From Chitinophaga pinensis (GTDB lineage Bacteria > Bacteroidota > Bacteroidia > Flavobacteriales_D > Crocinitomicaceae): a stretch of 35,679 nucleotides of DNA. Made by a program: the position numbers and the translations under genes. Shown here one piece after another: positions 9,155-15,854 of this stretch (position 1 is its first letter; every line of letters begins with the position of its first letter). Location: the NCBI GenBank assembly GCA_945863605.1, contig CAMAZP010000030.1, forward strand, positions 1-35,679, given 5' to 3'. The notes under the pieces were generated by a model. That model searched no databases, was not told where the DNA came from, and saw only the letters and a list, made by a program, of their open reading frames with translations.

Positions 9155-9191
9155 GTGCAAATTAACCGCTTTAAAATTAACATAAAATACT

Positions 9192-9219
9192 CAAAGCTAG
9201 AAGATGCAATGAGATGCAA
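9192..9219 (-). promoter_or_regulatory. Bacteroidota-type promoter for the 410-residue gene
   Basis: Reading the - strand, a perfect -7 box TAGCTTTG (9199-9192, TAnnTTTG) is preceded by TTG (9219-9217) with a 17-base spacer. This matches the TTG-N17-23-TAnnTTTG form described for Bacteroidota sigma-ABfr promoters. Transcription would start near 9185, about 30 bases before the ATG at 9154. Confidence 0.6.
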
Positions 9220-9221
9220 TG
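9202..9221. repeat. Perfect tandem 10-bp repeat inside the promoter
   Basis: AGATGCAATG occurs twice head to tail (9202-9211 and 9212-9221). The copies cover the spacer and the -33 TTG of the promoter reading left. One helical turn per unit is the spacing expected for two regulator protomers on one DNA face, so this is a candidate operator for the divergent region. Confidence 0.5.
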
Positions 9222-9285
9222 GTAAATCAAATTCGAATAAATAAAAATTAGTCAATTTTGGAACAATAACAAAAAATATTATAAT

Positions 9286-9612
9286 ATGGCACAATTAAGT
9301 ATAAGTGGTAGATTAACTGTAAAAGGTTTAAAATCACAATTTTCCAAAACATTTGGTCTGGAGTTAAGAGTTTATAAAGGATCTAAATTTGCTGATGAAA
9401 GCGCAACACTTGCAAGTCTGAGTGCTAAAAAAGTGGAAGATTTTGAATGTAAAGCCAACATGCTTGTTGGAAACTTTGAAACCAAGTTCACAGGAGCCAC
9501 AGGACTTAAAATACAAGTTGCAACATTACCGAATGCCAGAACTGAACCAGGTGTTTTAGTAAATGACAAATTTACACTTTCTGAAGCAAGCACCAAGTTT
9601 AAACCTCTTTAA
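9286..9612 (+). CDS. Small internally duplicated protein, cassette gene 1
   Basis: A 108-residue protein of unknown function, vaguely like small conserved hypotheticals of many bacteria that begin MA-x-L-x-x-S-G. Two halves align without gaps: residues 3-30 (LTVKG...F...GLELRVY) and 52-79 (MLVGN...F...GLKIQVA). V12/V61, F19/F68, G24/G73, L25/L74 and V29/V78 are identical. Each half predicts strand-helix-strand. The stretch KFADESATLASL follows the first unit. There is no signal peptide, membrane segment or cysteine pair, so it is cytosolic. It is the first of three tightly packed small genes (11-base gap to the next) and diverges from the putative regulator. No convincing promoter box is seen; CAATTTTG at 9253-9260 is one mismatch away. 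Confidence 0.72.
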   Translation: MAQLSISGRLTVKGLKSQFSKTFGLELRVYKGSKFADESATLASLSAKKVEDFECKANMLVGNFETKFTGATGLKIQVATLPNARTEPGVLVNDKFTLSEASTKFKPL

Positions 9613-9623
9613 AATATTCCATC

Positions 9624-10016
9624 ATGAAATTAGAAGCAAAATCCCCACTTGCAACTTTAGGGAAATTCATGGTTGATTTTAACGATGTATTTCCAACTTT
9701 ATTCCTTCGTTTTTACAAAAGTGCAGATTTCGATAAAGGAAATAGATTTCCCCACACCACTAAACTTAAGGAATTAACTACTCTTCCAATTTCTATGGAA
9801 TTTACCCCAAAAGATACTGTAAGTAAAGTTTTAGAAAAATTGCAAAAAGGCTTATCGGTAAAAAATATTGAAATAGTATATTATCCGAAGGATGCTTCTA
9901 GTGCATACCGTCTTGGTGATAGCAAAAAGTTACTTACAATCGATGAAATTAATAAAATGAGTCATAAAGAAGGTTGGTTGACTCAAAAGGAATTGAAGAA
10001 GCATAACCTATCTTAA
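9624..10016 (+). CDS. Small protein, probable paralogue, cassette gene 2
   Basis: A 130-residue cytosolic protein that I cannot name. It seems built like its neighbour. Residues 8-32 (LATLGKFMVDFNDVFPTLFL, then RFYK) align with F-x-x-x-F...L-x-L-R-V-Y-K of gene 1. A K-L-K-E-L stretch corresponds to T-L-A-S-L. A second strand-helix-strand unit covers about 56-87 (ISMEF...VSKVLEKLQKG...IEIVYYP). The last 30 residues (EINKMSHKEGW, LTQKELKK) are an extra helical tail. Its TAA is in frame with the next short gene, with only three codons between the stop and that gene's TTG. The pairing suggests the two proteins form a complex; this is inference. Confidence 0.7.
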   Translation: MKLEAKSPLATLGKFMVDFNDVFPTLFLRFYKSADFDKGNRFPHTTKLKELTTLPISMEFTPKDTVSKVLEKLQKGLSVKNIEIVYYPKDASSAYRLGDSKKLLTIDEINKMSHKEGWLTQKELKKHNLS

Positions 10017-10025
10017 TTCGTTATC

Positions 10026-10199
10026 TTGTTTGGGTTTAAAAATAAATTTGGGTTTAGTTTCTCTTGGAAAAGACTTTTAGGTATTTCTGGATTTAGGAAT
10101 AGTATTGCCAGAAAAACAGGAATTCCAACGACCAAAGGAGGATTGGAAAGAAAGATAGGAAGAAGCATTCTTACGGGCTTTTTTAAAATTTTTCATTAA
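10026..10199 (+). CDS. Short basic protein with TTG start, cassette gene 3
   Basis: An open frame of 57 codons follows gene 2 in the same frame (three codons after its TAA). It has no ATG or GTG, so TTG at 10026 is the likely start. The product is strongly basic, with aromatic-rich FGFKNKFGFSFSWKR, then LLGISGFRNSIARKTGIP, TTKGGLERKIGR and a hydrophobic end (SILTGFFKIFH). The block (W/L)KR-x-LGIS...ARKTGIPTT(K)xG...RKIGR is one I recall from short proteins on phages and mobile elements of Bacteroidota, unnamed as far as I know. The codon pattern and this block argue for a real gene. Alternatives are readthrough from gene 2 or the decayed tail of a longer fusion. Confidence 0.6.
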   Translation: MFGFKNKFGFSFSWKRLLGISGFRNSIARKTGIPTTKGGLERKIGRSILTGFFKIFH

Positions 10200-10221
10200 T
10201 AGGAAATAATATGTTTTTTGT

Positions 10222-10986
10222 GTGGAAAAATATTTAGAATTCTTAAAAAACAATTATACCGAATGGATTTATAATGGTGAATGTCAATCAGCAATAAAGT
10301 TAAATCAAACAATTGGAGAGGTTTATTTTGATACAGCCAATCCTCATTTTTTTACAGGGAATTTGAATGCGAAGATAGTAATGGTTCAGCTTAACCCAAA
10401 ACGTGAAAAAAAAGATTTTTCCCAAAAGGCTATGGCATCTCATGATTACTATTTAGATTTTTATTCAAATTATGGCAGGTACATCTATGGTGAGGATTCA
10501 AAAAGAGAATTCAAGTCAAAATTTGATCAAAAGTTAATTCGATTCTTGAGGCCTTTGGAGCTAATTGATCTGAATTCAATCGATGTATTTAAAAATCTAG
10601 AAAATGTAGTTGACAAAAAGCTACAAATCGAGTTAATTCCATTTGGATCTTCAAATTTTGATTACCTAAAAATTCCGAAATTTGAATTAGATAAATATAT
10701 TGAACTGATTTTAAGTTTAATTACTGCAGTAGAAAGAGGCTGCGTGATTTTTGGTGGTAGAGTTTTTTCTCAAATTCTTTCTCCTTTTATTGTTCACAAG
10801 GAATTACATCGCTTTAAACTTAAAAAAATCAATGGTGAATTGACCAAAAATGAATATGAAATAGAAAAGCTATCTCTTTCTTATGAAGGGAAATCAATTA
10901 ATGTATTCGTTGCTCCACATTTTGCAATTCAAGGTATGCCTGTTGAGGCTTATGGTAGAAAATTAAAAGAATTAATGAGCTATTAA
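10222..10986 (+). CDS. Unknown 254-residue protein with faint UDG-like motifs
   Basis: A soluble 254-residue protein starting with GTG; the ATG at 10211 is out of frame. I do not recognise a family with certainty. The alternating pattern is alpha/beta: a strand KIVMVQLNPK (51-60) resembles the G-x-N-P active-site strand of the uracil-DNA-glycosylase superfamily. IELIPFGSSNFDY and CVIFGGRVFSQIL look like core strands and helices. VFVAPHFAIQG (about 228-238) sits where UDGs carry their HPS/HPA loop. Catalytic residues do not match any known UDG class exactly, so this may be a divergent member or an unrelated Rossmann-like fold. It follows the small-protein cassette by 22 bases, so cotranscription is possible. 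Confidence 0.55.
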   Translation: MEKYLEFLKNNYTEWIYNGECQSAIKLNQTIGEVYFDTANPHFFTGNLNAKIVMVQLNPKREKKDFSQKAMASHDYYLDFYSNYGRYIYGEDSKREFKSKFDQKLIRFLRPLELIDLNSIDVFKNLENVVDKKLQIELIPFGSSNFDYLKIPKFELDKYIELILSLITAVERGCVIFGGRVFSQILSPFIVHKELHRFKLKKINGELTKNEYEIEKLSLSYEGKSINVFVAPHFAIQGMPVEAYGRKLKELMSY

Positions 10987-11022
10987 ACTCAACATATTTG
11001 GTAGAATTTAACTTAGTTTTAT

Positions 11023-11244
11023 ATGTCAAAAGCCATTTATAAAAAATTAAAAAACGGAAAGGAGGGAACTATCTTCAAGTCAGATAACATAGTTGAAACG
11101 AATTGTATCTTGTGTAACAAGTTAATTTTAGAAAACGAACTGGTTTTCCAAGCTGATGGTTTACACGATTGTTGTTCGTTGGAGCATGCAGTTGAGTATC
11201 TCAATGATAATCTTGATTCATTAATTTGGCAATGGCCTTTATAA
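11023..11244 (+). CDS. Small Cys/His protein, probable zinc ribbon
   Basis: A 73-residue protein. C28-x2-C31 and a second cluster H48, C50, C51 and H55 suggest a single zinc site of treble-clef or ribbon type. The C-terminus (DSLIWQWPL) is acidic-hydrophobic. There is no signal peptide. It lies 36 bases after the 254-residue gene and 23 bases before the ATG of the next membrane protein. Function unknown; such proteins often bind nucleic acid or act as adaptors, but nothing here decides that. Confidence 0.6.
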   Translation: MSKAIYKKLKNGKEGTIFKSDNIVETNCILCNKLILENELVFQADGLHDCCSLEHAVEYLNDNLDSLIWQWPL

Positions 11245-11267
11245 ATTTTCGACTAAATACTTTAAAC

Positions 11268-11756
11268 ATGAAGAAAGTGAATAAATCTTTTATATCAATC
11301 CTGTTTGTTTTATATTGTTTTGCAATCGTTTGTTGGAATGCGACAAAAACAGATCTTCCTGATCCATTATTTCAAAAGGTGAAAATACTTTCTTTAGAAA
11401 AAGGAAATTACTATTCATCTTGGTTTGAAACAAGCGGGCCGTTTAATCAAAAAATATTGGTTGACCACAAAGATATTGGAGGTTTGTATTGTAATTCAAA
11501 ACTAAAAGGATTTAATCAAATTGTTGCTGGAAAAGATTTATTACTTAAAATAGAATGTTTGGAGGCAACTTCTTGGTGGGATTTCTTCACCTTTGGTCGA
11601 AATTTCAATTATCGTTTGGTTTCGATCCTGCCACAAAAGAATTCTTCTATTGAAGAAGATTCCTTAATTTTTACAACTAATTTTTGGATTGCGAGTTCTG
11701 TTTTAAGTGTGATTGCATTTTTTCTGATTGCAGGTTTATTTATAAAAAAGAAATGA
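11268..11756 (+). CDS. Membrane protein with two flanking helices, unknown
   Basis: A 162-residue protein with a transmembrane segment at about residues 8-25 and another at about 136-156, ending in KKK. The ~105 residues between should be extracytoplasmic if the K-rich ends are cytosolic. They include two cysteines (in GGLYCNSK and KIECLE), which could form a disulfide. The open frame extends upstream to 11226, overlapping the previous gene, but the ATG at 11268 gives the usual basic start before the first helix. I do not recognise the family. A strong terminator follows within 35 bases, so it closes this run of genes. Confidence 0.6.
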   Translation: MKKVNKSFISILFVLYCFAIVCWNATKTDLPDPLFQKVKILSLEKGNYYSSWFETSGPFNQKILVDHKDIGGLYCNSKLKGFNQIVAGKDLLLKIECLEATSWWDFFTFGRNFNYRLVSILPQKNSSIEEDSLIFTTNFWIASSVLSVIAFFLIAGLFIKKK

Positions 11757-11787
11757 TTTTTTTGGTTACTCAATTACCCCCGCTGCA

Positions 11788-11821
11788 AAAGCCTCAATTT
11801 TCTTTCAATTGGGGCTTTTTT
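11788..11821 (+). terminator. Rho-independent terminator
   Basis: Arms AAAGCCTCAATT (11788-11799) and AATTGGGGCTTT (11807-11818) form a 12-bp stem with one G-U pair and a 7-base loop, followed by more T. It sits between the membrane protein and the AbiE pair and separates the two transcription units. Confidence 0.88.
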
Positions 11822-11896
11822 ATTCTCAAAACTATCAGAAACAAAAATTCAATATATCTTAGATAATTGTTATTTTTAACATCTAATTCAGATATA

Positions 11897-12505
11897 ATGT
11901 ATATTGAGTTTAAAATTCAGTTTGATAAAAGACCTTTAATTTCACTCGTTGAGATTCAAAAAGCCTTTCCAAAATTGGATAAACGAAGGCTAACGGAATG
12001 GAATAAAAAAGGATACATCGAGAATGTCAAACGTGGATTTTATCGTTTTAGTGATCAACCGATTAATCAAGGAACAGTCTATTTCATTGCCAACAAAATT
12101 TACCACCCTTCCTATATTTCCTTGGAAAGCGCATTAACTTATTATCAAATAATTCCAGAGGCTGTTTTCAGTGTTACTTCTATTTCGAGTCTAAATACAA
12201 CTAAATTAAATTCTTCGGTTGGAACCCTAACATATAATCATTTGAAGGAAAATTTGTTTTTTGGTTATGAATTAATTGAACTAAACGGACTAACAATAGC
12301 ATTTGCAAGCCCTGAAAAAGCAATTCTTGATTATTTATACCTTCATTCCAATTTGATTAGTATTGAAGATTTTGAAGGATTAAGATGGAACAAACAAACT
12401 ATAAAATCATTTGATATTCAACGATTTTCTGATTATCTTCAATTGTTCAATTCAAATAGCGTCTCAAGGCGCTTTCAACTTCTATTAAAATATATACATG
12501 CTTGA
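11897..12505 (+). CDS. AbiEi-like antitoxin of a type IV toxin-antitoxin pair
   Basis: A 202-residue protein; the ATG at 11897 is preferred to a TTG ten codons upstream. Residues ~14-52 form a winged-helix DNA-binding unit (LVEIQKAF, KLDKRRLTEWNKKGYI, VKRGFYRF). YHPSYISLESAL (69-80) and the later SPEKAILDYLYL (138-149) are the conserved blocks of the AbiEi/DUF6088-like antitoxin family. AbiEi proteins repress their own promoter and counteract the nucleotidyltransferase toxin without direct binding; together they give phage abortive infection or plasmid/island maintenance. It overlaps the toxin gene by eight bases, the usual coupled arrangement. Confidence 0.85.
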   Translation: MYIEFKIQFDKRPLISLVEIQKAFPKLDKRRLTEWNKKGYIENVKRGFYRFSDQPINQGTVYFIANKIYHPSYISLESALTYYQIIPEAVFSVTSISSLNTTKLNSSVGTLTYNHLKENLFFGYELIELNGLTIAFASPEKAILDYLYLHSNLISIEDFEGLRWNKQTIKSFDIQRFSDYLQLFNSNSVSRRFQLLLKYIHA

Positions 12506-13277
12506 GTTAAAAGAAATTAAAAGATTTTACGATGTATCCTTGCATCCACAGGAACGATTTTTATTAAAAGAATACCTTCAATATAAAATCCTTGAAATTG
12601 TATTTTCTAGTAAGTACGCCTCAAAATTGGTATTTATTGGCGGTACATGTTTGCGAATTGTTCATCAAAACCAACGATTTTCTGAAGATTTAGATTTTGA
12701 CAACTTTAATTTGACAGCCGAAGAATTTAACGATTTGGGACTGTTAATTAAAAACCAATTAGAATTACAAGGGTATGAAGTAGAAATAAAAAATGTAATA
12801 AAAGCCGCTTTTCATTGCCATGTTCGTTTTCCTGGTTTGTTGTTGCAATCAGGTTTGTCGGGGTATCAAGAAGAAAAAATACTCATTCAACTAGATACAG
12901 AAGCACAAGGCTATAATTTCAAAGCAGAACAACAGTTTTTAAATAAATTTGATGTTTTCACCTCCATATTTGTTGCTCCTTTGTCCTTGTTACTTTCACA
13001 AAAATTCTATGCTGTGTTAAATCGTAAACGAAACAAAGGCCGTGATTTTTTTGACATTGTTTACCTAATGAGTTTAAATGTGAAACCTGATTTTGCATTT
13101 TTAGAACAAAAACAAGGGATCACCAACGGAACACAATTAAAGTCAACTATTTTGGAGCATTGTCAGAAATTGGATATGAATGATATGGCGAATGATGTCG
13201 CACCTTTTCTTTTCAATGCAAATGACGTAAAGAAAATCCAACACTTCGAAGCATTTTTAATTCATGAAAATTTGTAG
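12498..13277 (+). CDS. AbiEii-like nucleotidyltransferase toxin
   Basis: A 259-residue protein of the AbiEii/AbiGii (PF08843-type) nucleotidyltransferase family. FIGGTCLR (47-53) is the glycine motif that holds the nucleotide. RFSEDLDFD (60-68) supplies the metal-binding acidic residues (D64, D66). KFYAVLNRKRNKGRDFFDIVYL (split: K169 to R176, then K177-L190) is the conserved K/R-rich helix of the family. Related toxins such as MenT transfer nucleotides to tRNA acceptor ends and block translation; the target of this one is unknown. Length is normal and no motif is lost, so the pair looks intact. A transporter gene begins three bases after its stop. Confidence 0.88.
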   Translation: MLELKEIKRFYDVSLHPQERFLLKEYLQYKILEIVFSSKYASKLVFIGGTCLRIVHQNQRFSEDLDFDNFNLTAEEFNDLGLLIKNQLELQGYEVEIKNVIKAAFHCHVRFPGLLLQSGLSGYQEEKILIQLDTEAQGYNFKAEQQFLNKFDVFTSIFVAPLSLLLSQKFYAVLNRKRNKGRDFFDIVYLMSLNVKPDFAFLEQKQGITNGTQLKSTILEHCQKLDMNDMANDVAPFLFNANDVKKIQHFEAFLIHENL

Positions 13278-13280
13278 CAG

Positions 13281-14828
13281 TTGTTAATACTCGTTTTATA
13301 TATTCTTCTCGTACTATCATTTGTCTTTTTTCAAAAGAAAGATTTTCAAAATCCAGTTTTTCGTTCAGGTAAAAAAGTAGCTTGGTGGATTTCTGGTTTG
13401 TCATTATATATGTATTATCTGTCCGTAGATCAAGGTCAATTACTAACGGGAATCATTGCTGAACATGGCATGCAAGGCATGTGGATGGTTTGGGCTGGAT
13501 GGCTAGGCGCTTTTGTTGTTCCACTTGTCTTTGCACCGCTCTGGCAAAAAATGGATTTCATCACCGACAATCAATTTCTTGTCTTCCGATTTCCAGGGAA
13601 AAGTGGACGCATTCTTCATCTTTTTCGCGCCATATATGTAGGAGGTTTGGTTGTTGCATTGTCGCTGTGCTTTCATTTACTTGGTTTTGCAAGGGTGCTT
13701 CAACTATATTTAGCTATCGAACCCAGTACAGCCATCCTTATCACAGGAAGTATTTTGTGTGTTTTTGCGCTGAAAAACGTATTCGATTTAAAGTTGAAAA
13801 TGGATGCGTTTCATGCTATTGTTTACTTTGTCAGTTTAATCGTAATCCTATTTTCACTTTGGAAGGCAGGTAACGGTTGGGATGGCATTTTTACTTTCTT
13901 CGAGAAACAACCCGAAAAGCGACAGCTACTCCCCTCAACAGAGAATTCAAGTGCTTGGTTTTCACTGGTCGTTTTTCTCGGGATTCAATGGTGGAGCTGT
14001 TATTTATTTGACGGTGGAGGTCCTGAAATGGCTCGTTTTACAGCAGTGAAGGGAAACAAACACGCTGTTTGGACTGGACTTTTACCAATTGCTATCTCTT
14101 TCCTTTTGAGTTTTATCGTTCTAGCACAGATTTTTATCGTTCTTGGATTGCCTCATCAAAATTCCAACCCTGAAATTCAATATGTCGAACAAATTTTTAA
14201 TACCATTCCGAGCGCGCTAAAAAGCTTAGTATTATTGGGTTTTTTCGGTATGTTCATTACAACTGCTGAATCGATGATGAATTGGGGAGCCTCTTTTTTA
14301 ACCATAGATGCATACAAAGCGTATGTTAATCCCGCTGCTTCGGAGAAAAAGATTCGATTAGTTTCATTTGGATCGATGGTTTTTCTGTCATTACTTTCTT
14401 TGATATTTGCCTTACAAATTGATAATCTACAAAACCTAGTCAAACTCACCTTTTCAATCGCTGCCGGAGTTGCACCAGTTTATATTCTCCGTTGGATTTG
14501 GTTCCGCATCAATGCTTGGTCGCAATTAAGCGCCATGTTGAGTTCGGCTATCTTCACATTGATTTATCCAACTATTCACGATTTTACCCCTTTAAAAACC
14601 TATCCAATGGCTGAATCGCGCGTTTTGGTAGTTACGCTTTTAACGACTTTGGTTTGGGTATTGGTCACTTTCCTCACAACCAATCAAAGCGCTGAGGTTC
14701 GTTTGAAAATGCTGCCGATTTTGGGAAGTAGAATTTCTTTCCTAAAACGATTTGCTTTAGCTATTAGTTTGGGGATTTTATTTTTGGGAATAGTAGCTTT
14801 CAGTTGGAGAATTATTTTGAATTCTTAA
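13281..14828 (+). CDS. Sodium:solute symporter family transporter
   Basis: A 515-residue protein with about 13 transmembrane helices and the layout of the SSS (SLC5-like) family. LSLYMYYLSVDQG corresponds to the first helices. DGGGPEMARFTAVKG and the later GMFITTAESMMNWGASFLTIDAYK match the family's Na+/substrate core, including the T-T/S-S pair before N-W-G-A. Substrate is unknown; sequence alone rarely tells sugars, amino acids, ions or sialic acid apart. The start is TTG at 13281, three bases after the AbiEii stop, so it may be translated by coupling. The sequence has somewhat more GC-rich codons than the AbiE genes, suggesting that it belongs to the core genome and the TA pair was inserted in front of it; this is an impression by eye. 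Confidence 0.82.
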   Translation: MLILVLYILLVLSFVFFQKKDFQNPVFRSGKKVAWWISGLSLYMYYLSVDQGQLLTGIIAEHGMQGMWMVWAGWLGAFVVPLVFAPLWQKMDFITDNQFLVFRFPGKSGRILHLFRAIYVGGLVVALSLCFHLLGFARVLQLYLAIEPSTAILITGSILCVFALKNVFDLKLKMDAFHAIVYFVSLIVILFSLWKAGNGWDGIFTFFEKQPEKRQLLPSTENSSAWFSLVVFLGIQWWSCYLFDGGGPEMARFTAVKGNKHAVWTGLLPIAISFLLSFIVLAQIFIVLGLPHQNSNPEIQYVEQIFNTIPSALKSLVLLGFFGMFITTAESMMNWGASFLTIDAYKAYVNPAASEKKIRLVSFGSMVFLSLLSLIFALQIDNLQNLVKLTFSIAAGVAPVYILRWIWFRINAWSQLSAMLSSAIFTLIYPTIHDFTPLKTYPMAESRVLVVTLLTTLVWVLVTFLTTNQSAEVRLKMLPILGSRISFLKRFALAISLGILFLGIVAFSWRIILNS

Positions 14829-14849
14829 TTTTATCATAACTCACTAAAA

Positions 14850-15341
14850 ATGCATTCAACATTCTATCTAGAACAAATAAAACAATTTCAAGCTCCTTCG
14901 ACGGAAGATTTTATTCGCTTATTTATAAATCAACACAGTTGGTACAAACATCTTTCCGATGAGCGAGATGGTACGTTCTTTTTTTATCTTTTGCCAACAA
15001 TAACTGCAAATGAAAACAAAGCGATTATCTCTTATGTTTGGAGTAATAGTCTGTCCAAATCATGGGGTGAAAATTACGATAGTGAAAAAGAAAGAGACGA
15101 GGCAATGCTAGGTAATTTGATGTCGGAGCATTCCATTCCAAAAGAAATACTTGAAATTGGAAAATTCAAGCTTTCAAGGTTCATACACGGTTCATATTCA
15201 AATGCAACAGACTATTTTTTTGAAAGTCCAGTAAAGAAATCATTTGCTGAGTTACATCAAGAAATTATCAAAGATCTTCGTAAGCATTTGAATGAGTTGG
15301 TTGAGAGGTGTTTTGAAAATAATCATTTATCCCCCATATAA
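14850..15341 (+). CDS. Hypothetical 163-residue protein
   Basis: A soluble protein with no signal peptide or membrane segment. It is rich in aromatic and charged residues: HSWYKHLSDERDGTFFFYLLP near residues 30-50, YVWSNSLSKSWGENYD at about 63-78, and a helical C-terminus (ELHQEIIKDLRKHLNELVER). I do not recognise the family. It begins 21 bases after the symporter stop and may be cotranscribed with it. It is convergent with recX, with 51 bases between. Confidence 0.55.
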   Translation: MHSTFYLEQIKQFQAPSTEDFIRLFINQHSWYKHLSDERDGTFFFYLLPTITANENKAIISYVWSNSLSKSWGENYDSEKERDEAMLGNLMSEHSIPKEILEIGKFKLSRFIHGSYSNATDYFFESPVKKSFAELHQEIIKDLRKHLNELVERCFENNHLSPI

Positions 15342-15392
15342 TCTACAAAGTCCCAATCTGCATCAATGCACTTTTTTATTCATGGAATCGGT

Positions 15393-15845
15393 TCATTGAT
15401 TAATAAATTTACTAATCTCTTCAAAACTAAATCCCCGCGAAGCTAAATAACGCAAGATTTTTTGTTTTTTGTTCCAAGGATCTTTCTCAGATTTAAGTTC
15501 AAGGGATTTTTTCTCATAAAGCGATTCAAGAGCGTTTGAGTAATCCAAATCATCAATAGATTCAAGAGCAGATTTAATAATTGCAGCTTCAACGTGTTTT
15601 TGAATTAAACCGGCTTTAATTTTTTGTTTACCCCAACGTTTAATGCGTAATTTACCTTGACAATAAGCTTCAGCAAACCGTTCTTCGTTCCAAAATTTAT
15701 TGGTTTTTAAAGTCGAAATAATGAATTTTTTTTCATTATCCGATAAATCGAATTCTTCTAACTTATTTTTGATTTCAAACAAACAGCGTTCTTGGTAAGC
15801 ACAAAAAGCTTCCAATTTTCGAGTTATGCTTGCTAAATCTGACAA
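15393..15845 (-). CDS. recX: RecX family regulator of RecA
   Basis: A 150-residue protein with three tandem three-helix units as in RecX. The signature FAEAYCQGKLRIKRWGKQKIKAGLI (quoted in part: FAEAYCQGKLR, WGKQKI) lies in the first/second unit, and RYLASRGFSFEEI at the C-terminus is the last unit. RecX binds RecA filaments and modulates recombination and the SOS response. The frame opens with TTG at 15845, nine bases after the rng stop, so translation is probably coupled. recA is not in this window. The call is firm on the C-terminal block and family length. Confidence 0.85.
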   Translation of the reverse strand: MSDLASITRKLEAFCAYQERCLFEIKNKLEEFDLSDNEKKFIISTLKTNKFWNEERFAEAYCQGKLRIKRWGKQKIKAGLIQKHVEAAIIKSALESIDDLDYSNALESLYEKKSLELKSEKDPWNKKQKILRYLASRGFSFEEISKFINQ

Positions 15846-15854
15846 AGCAATAGA

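Noticed and set aside
15371..15400. Terminator between the 163-residue gene and recX
   Set aside because: TGCAT/ATGCA leaves only two loop bases and the stem is too short, although a T run follows.
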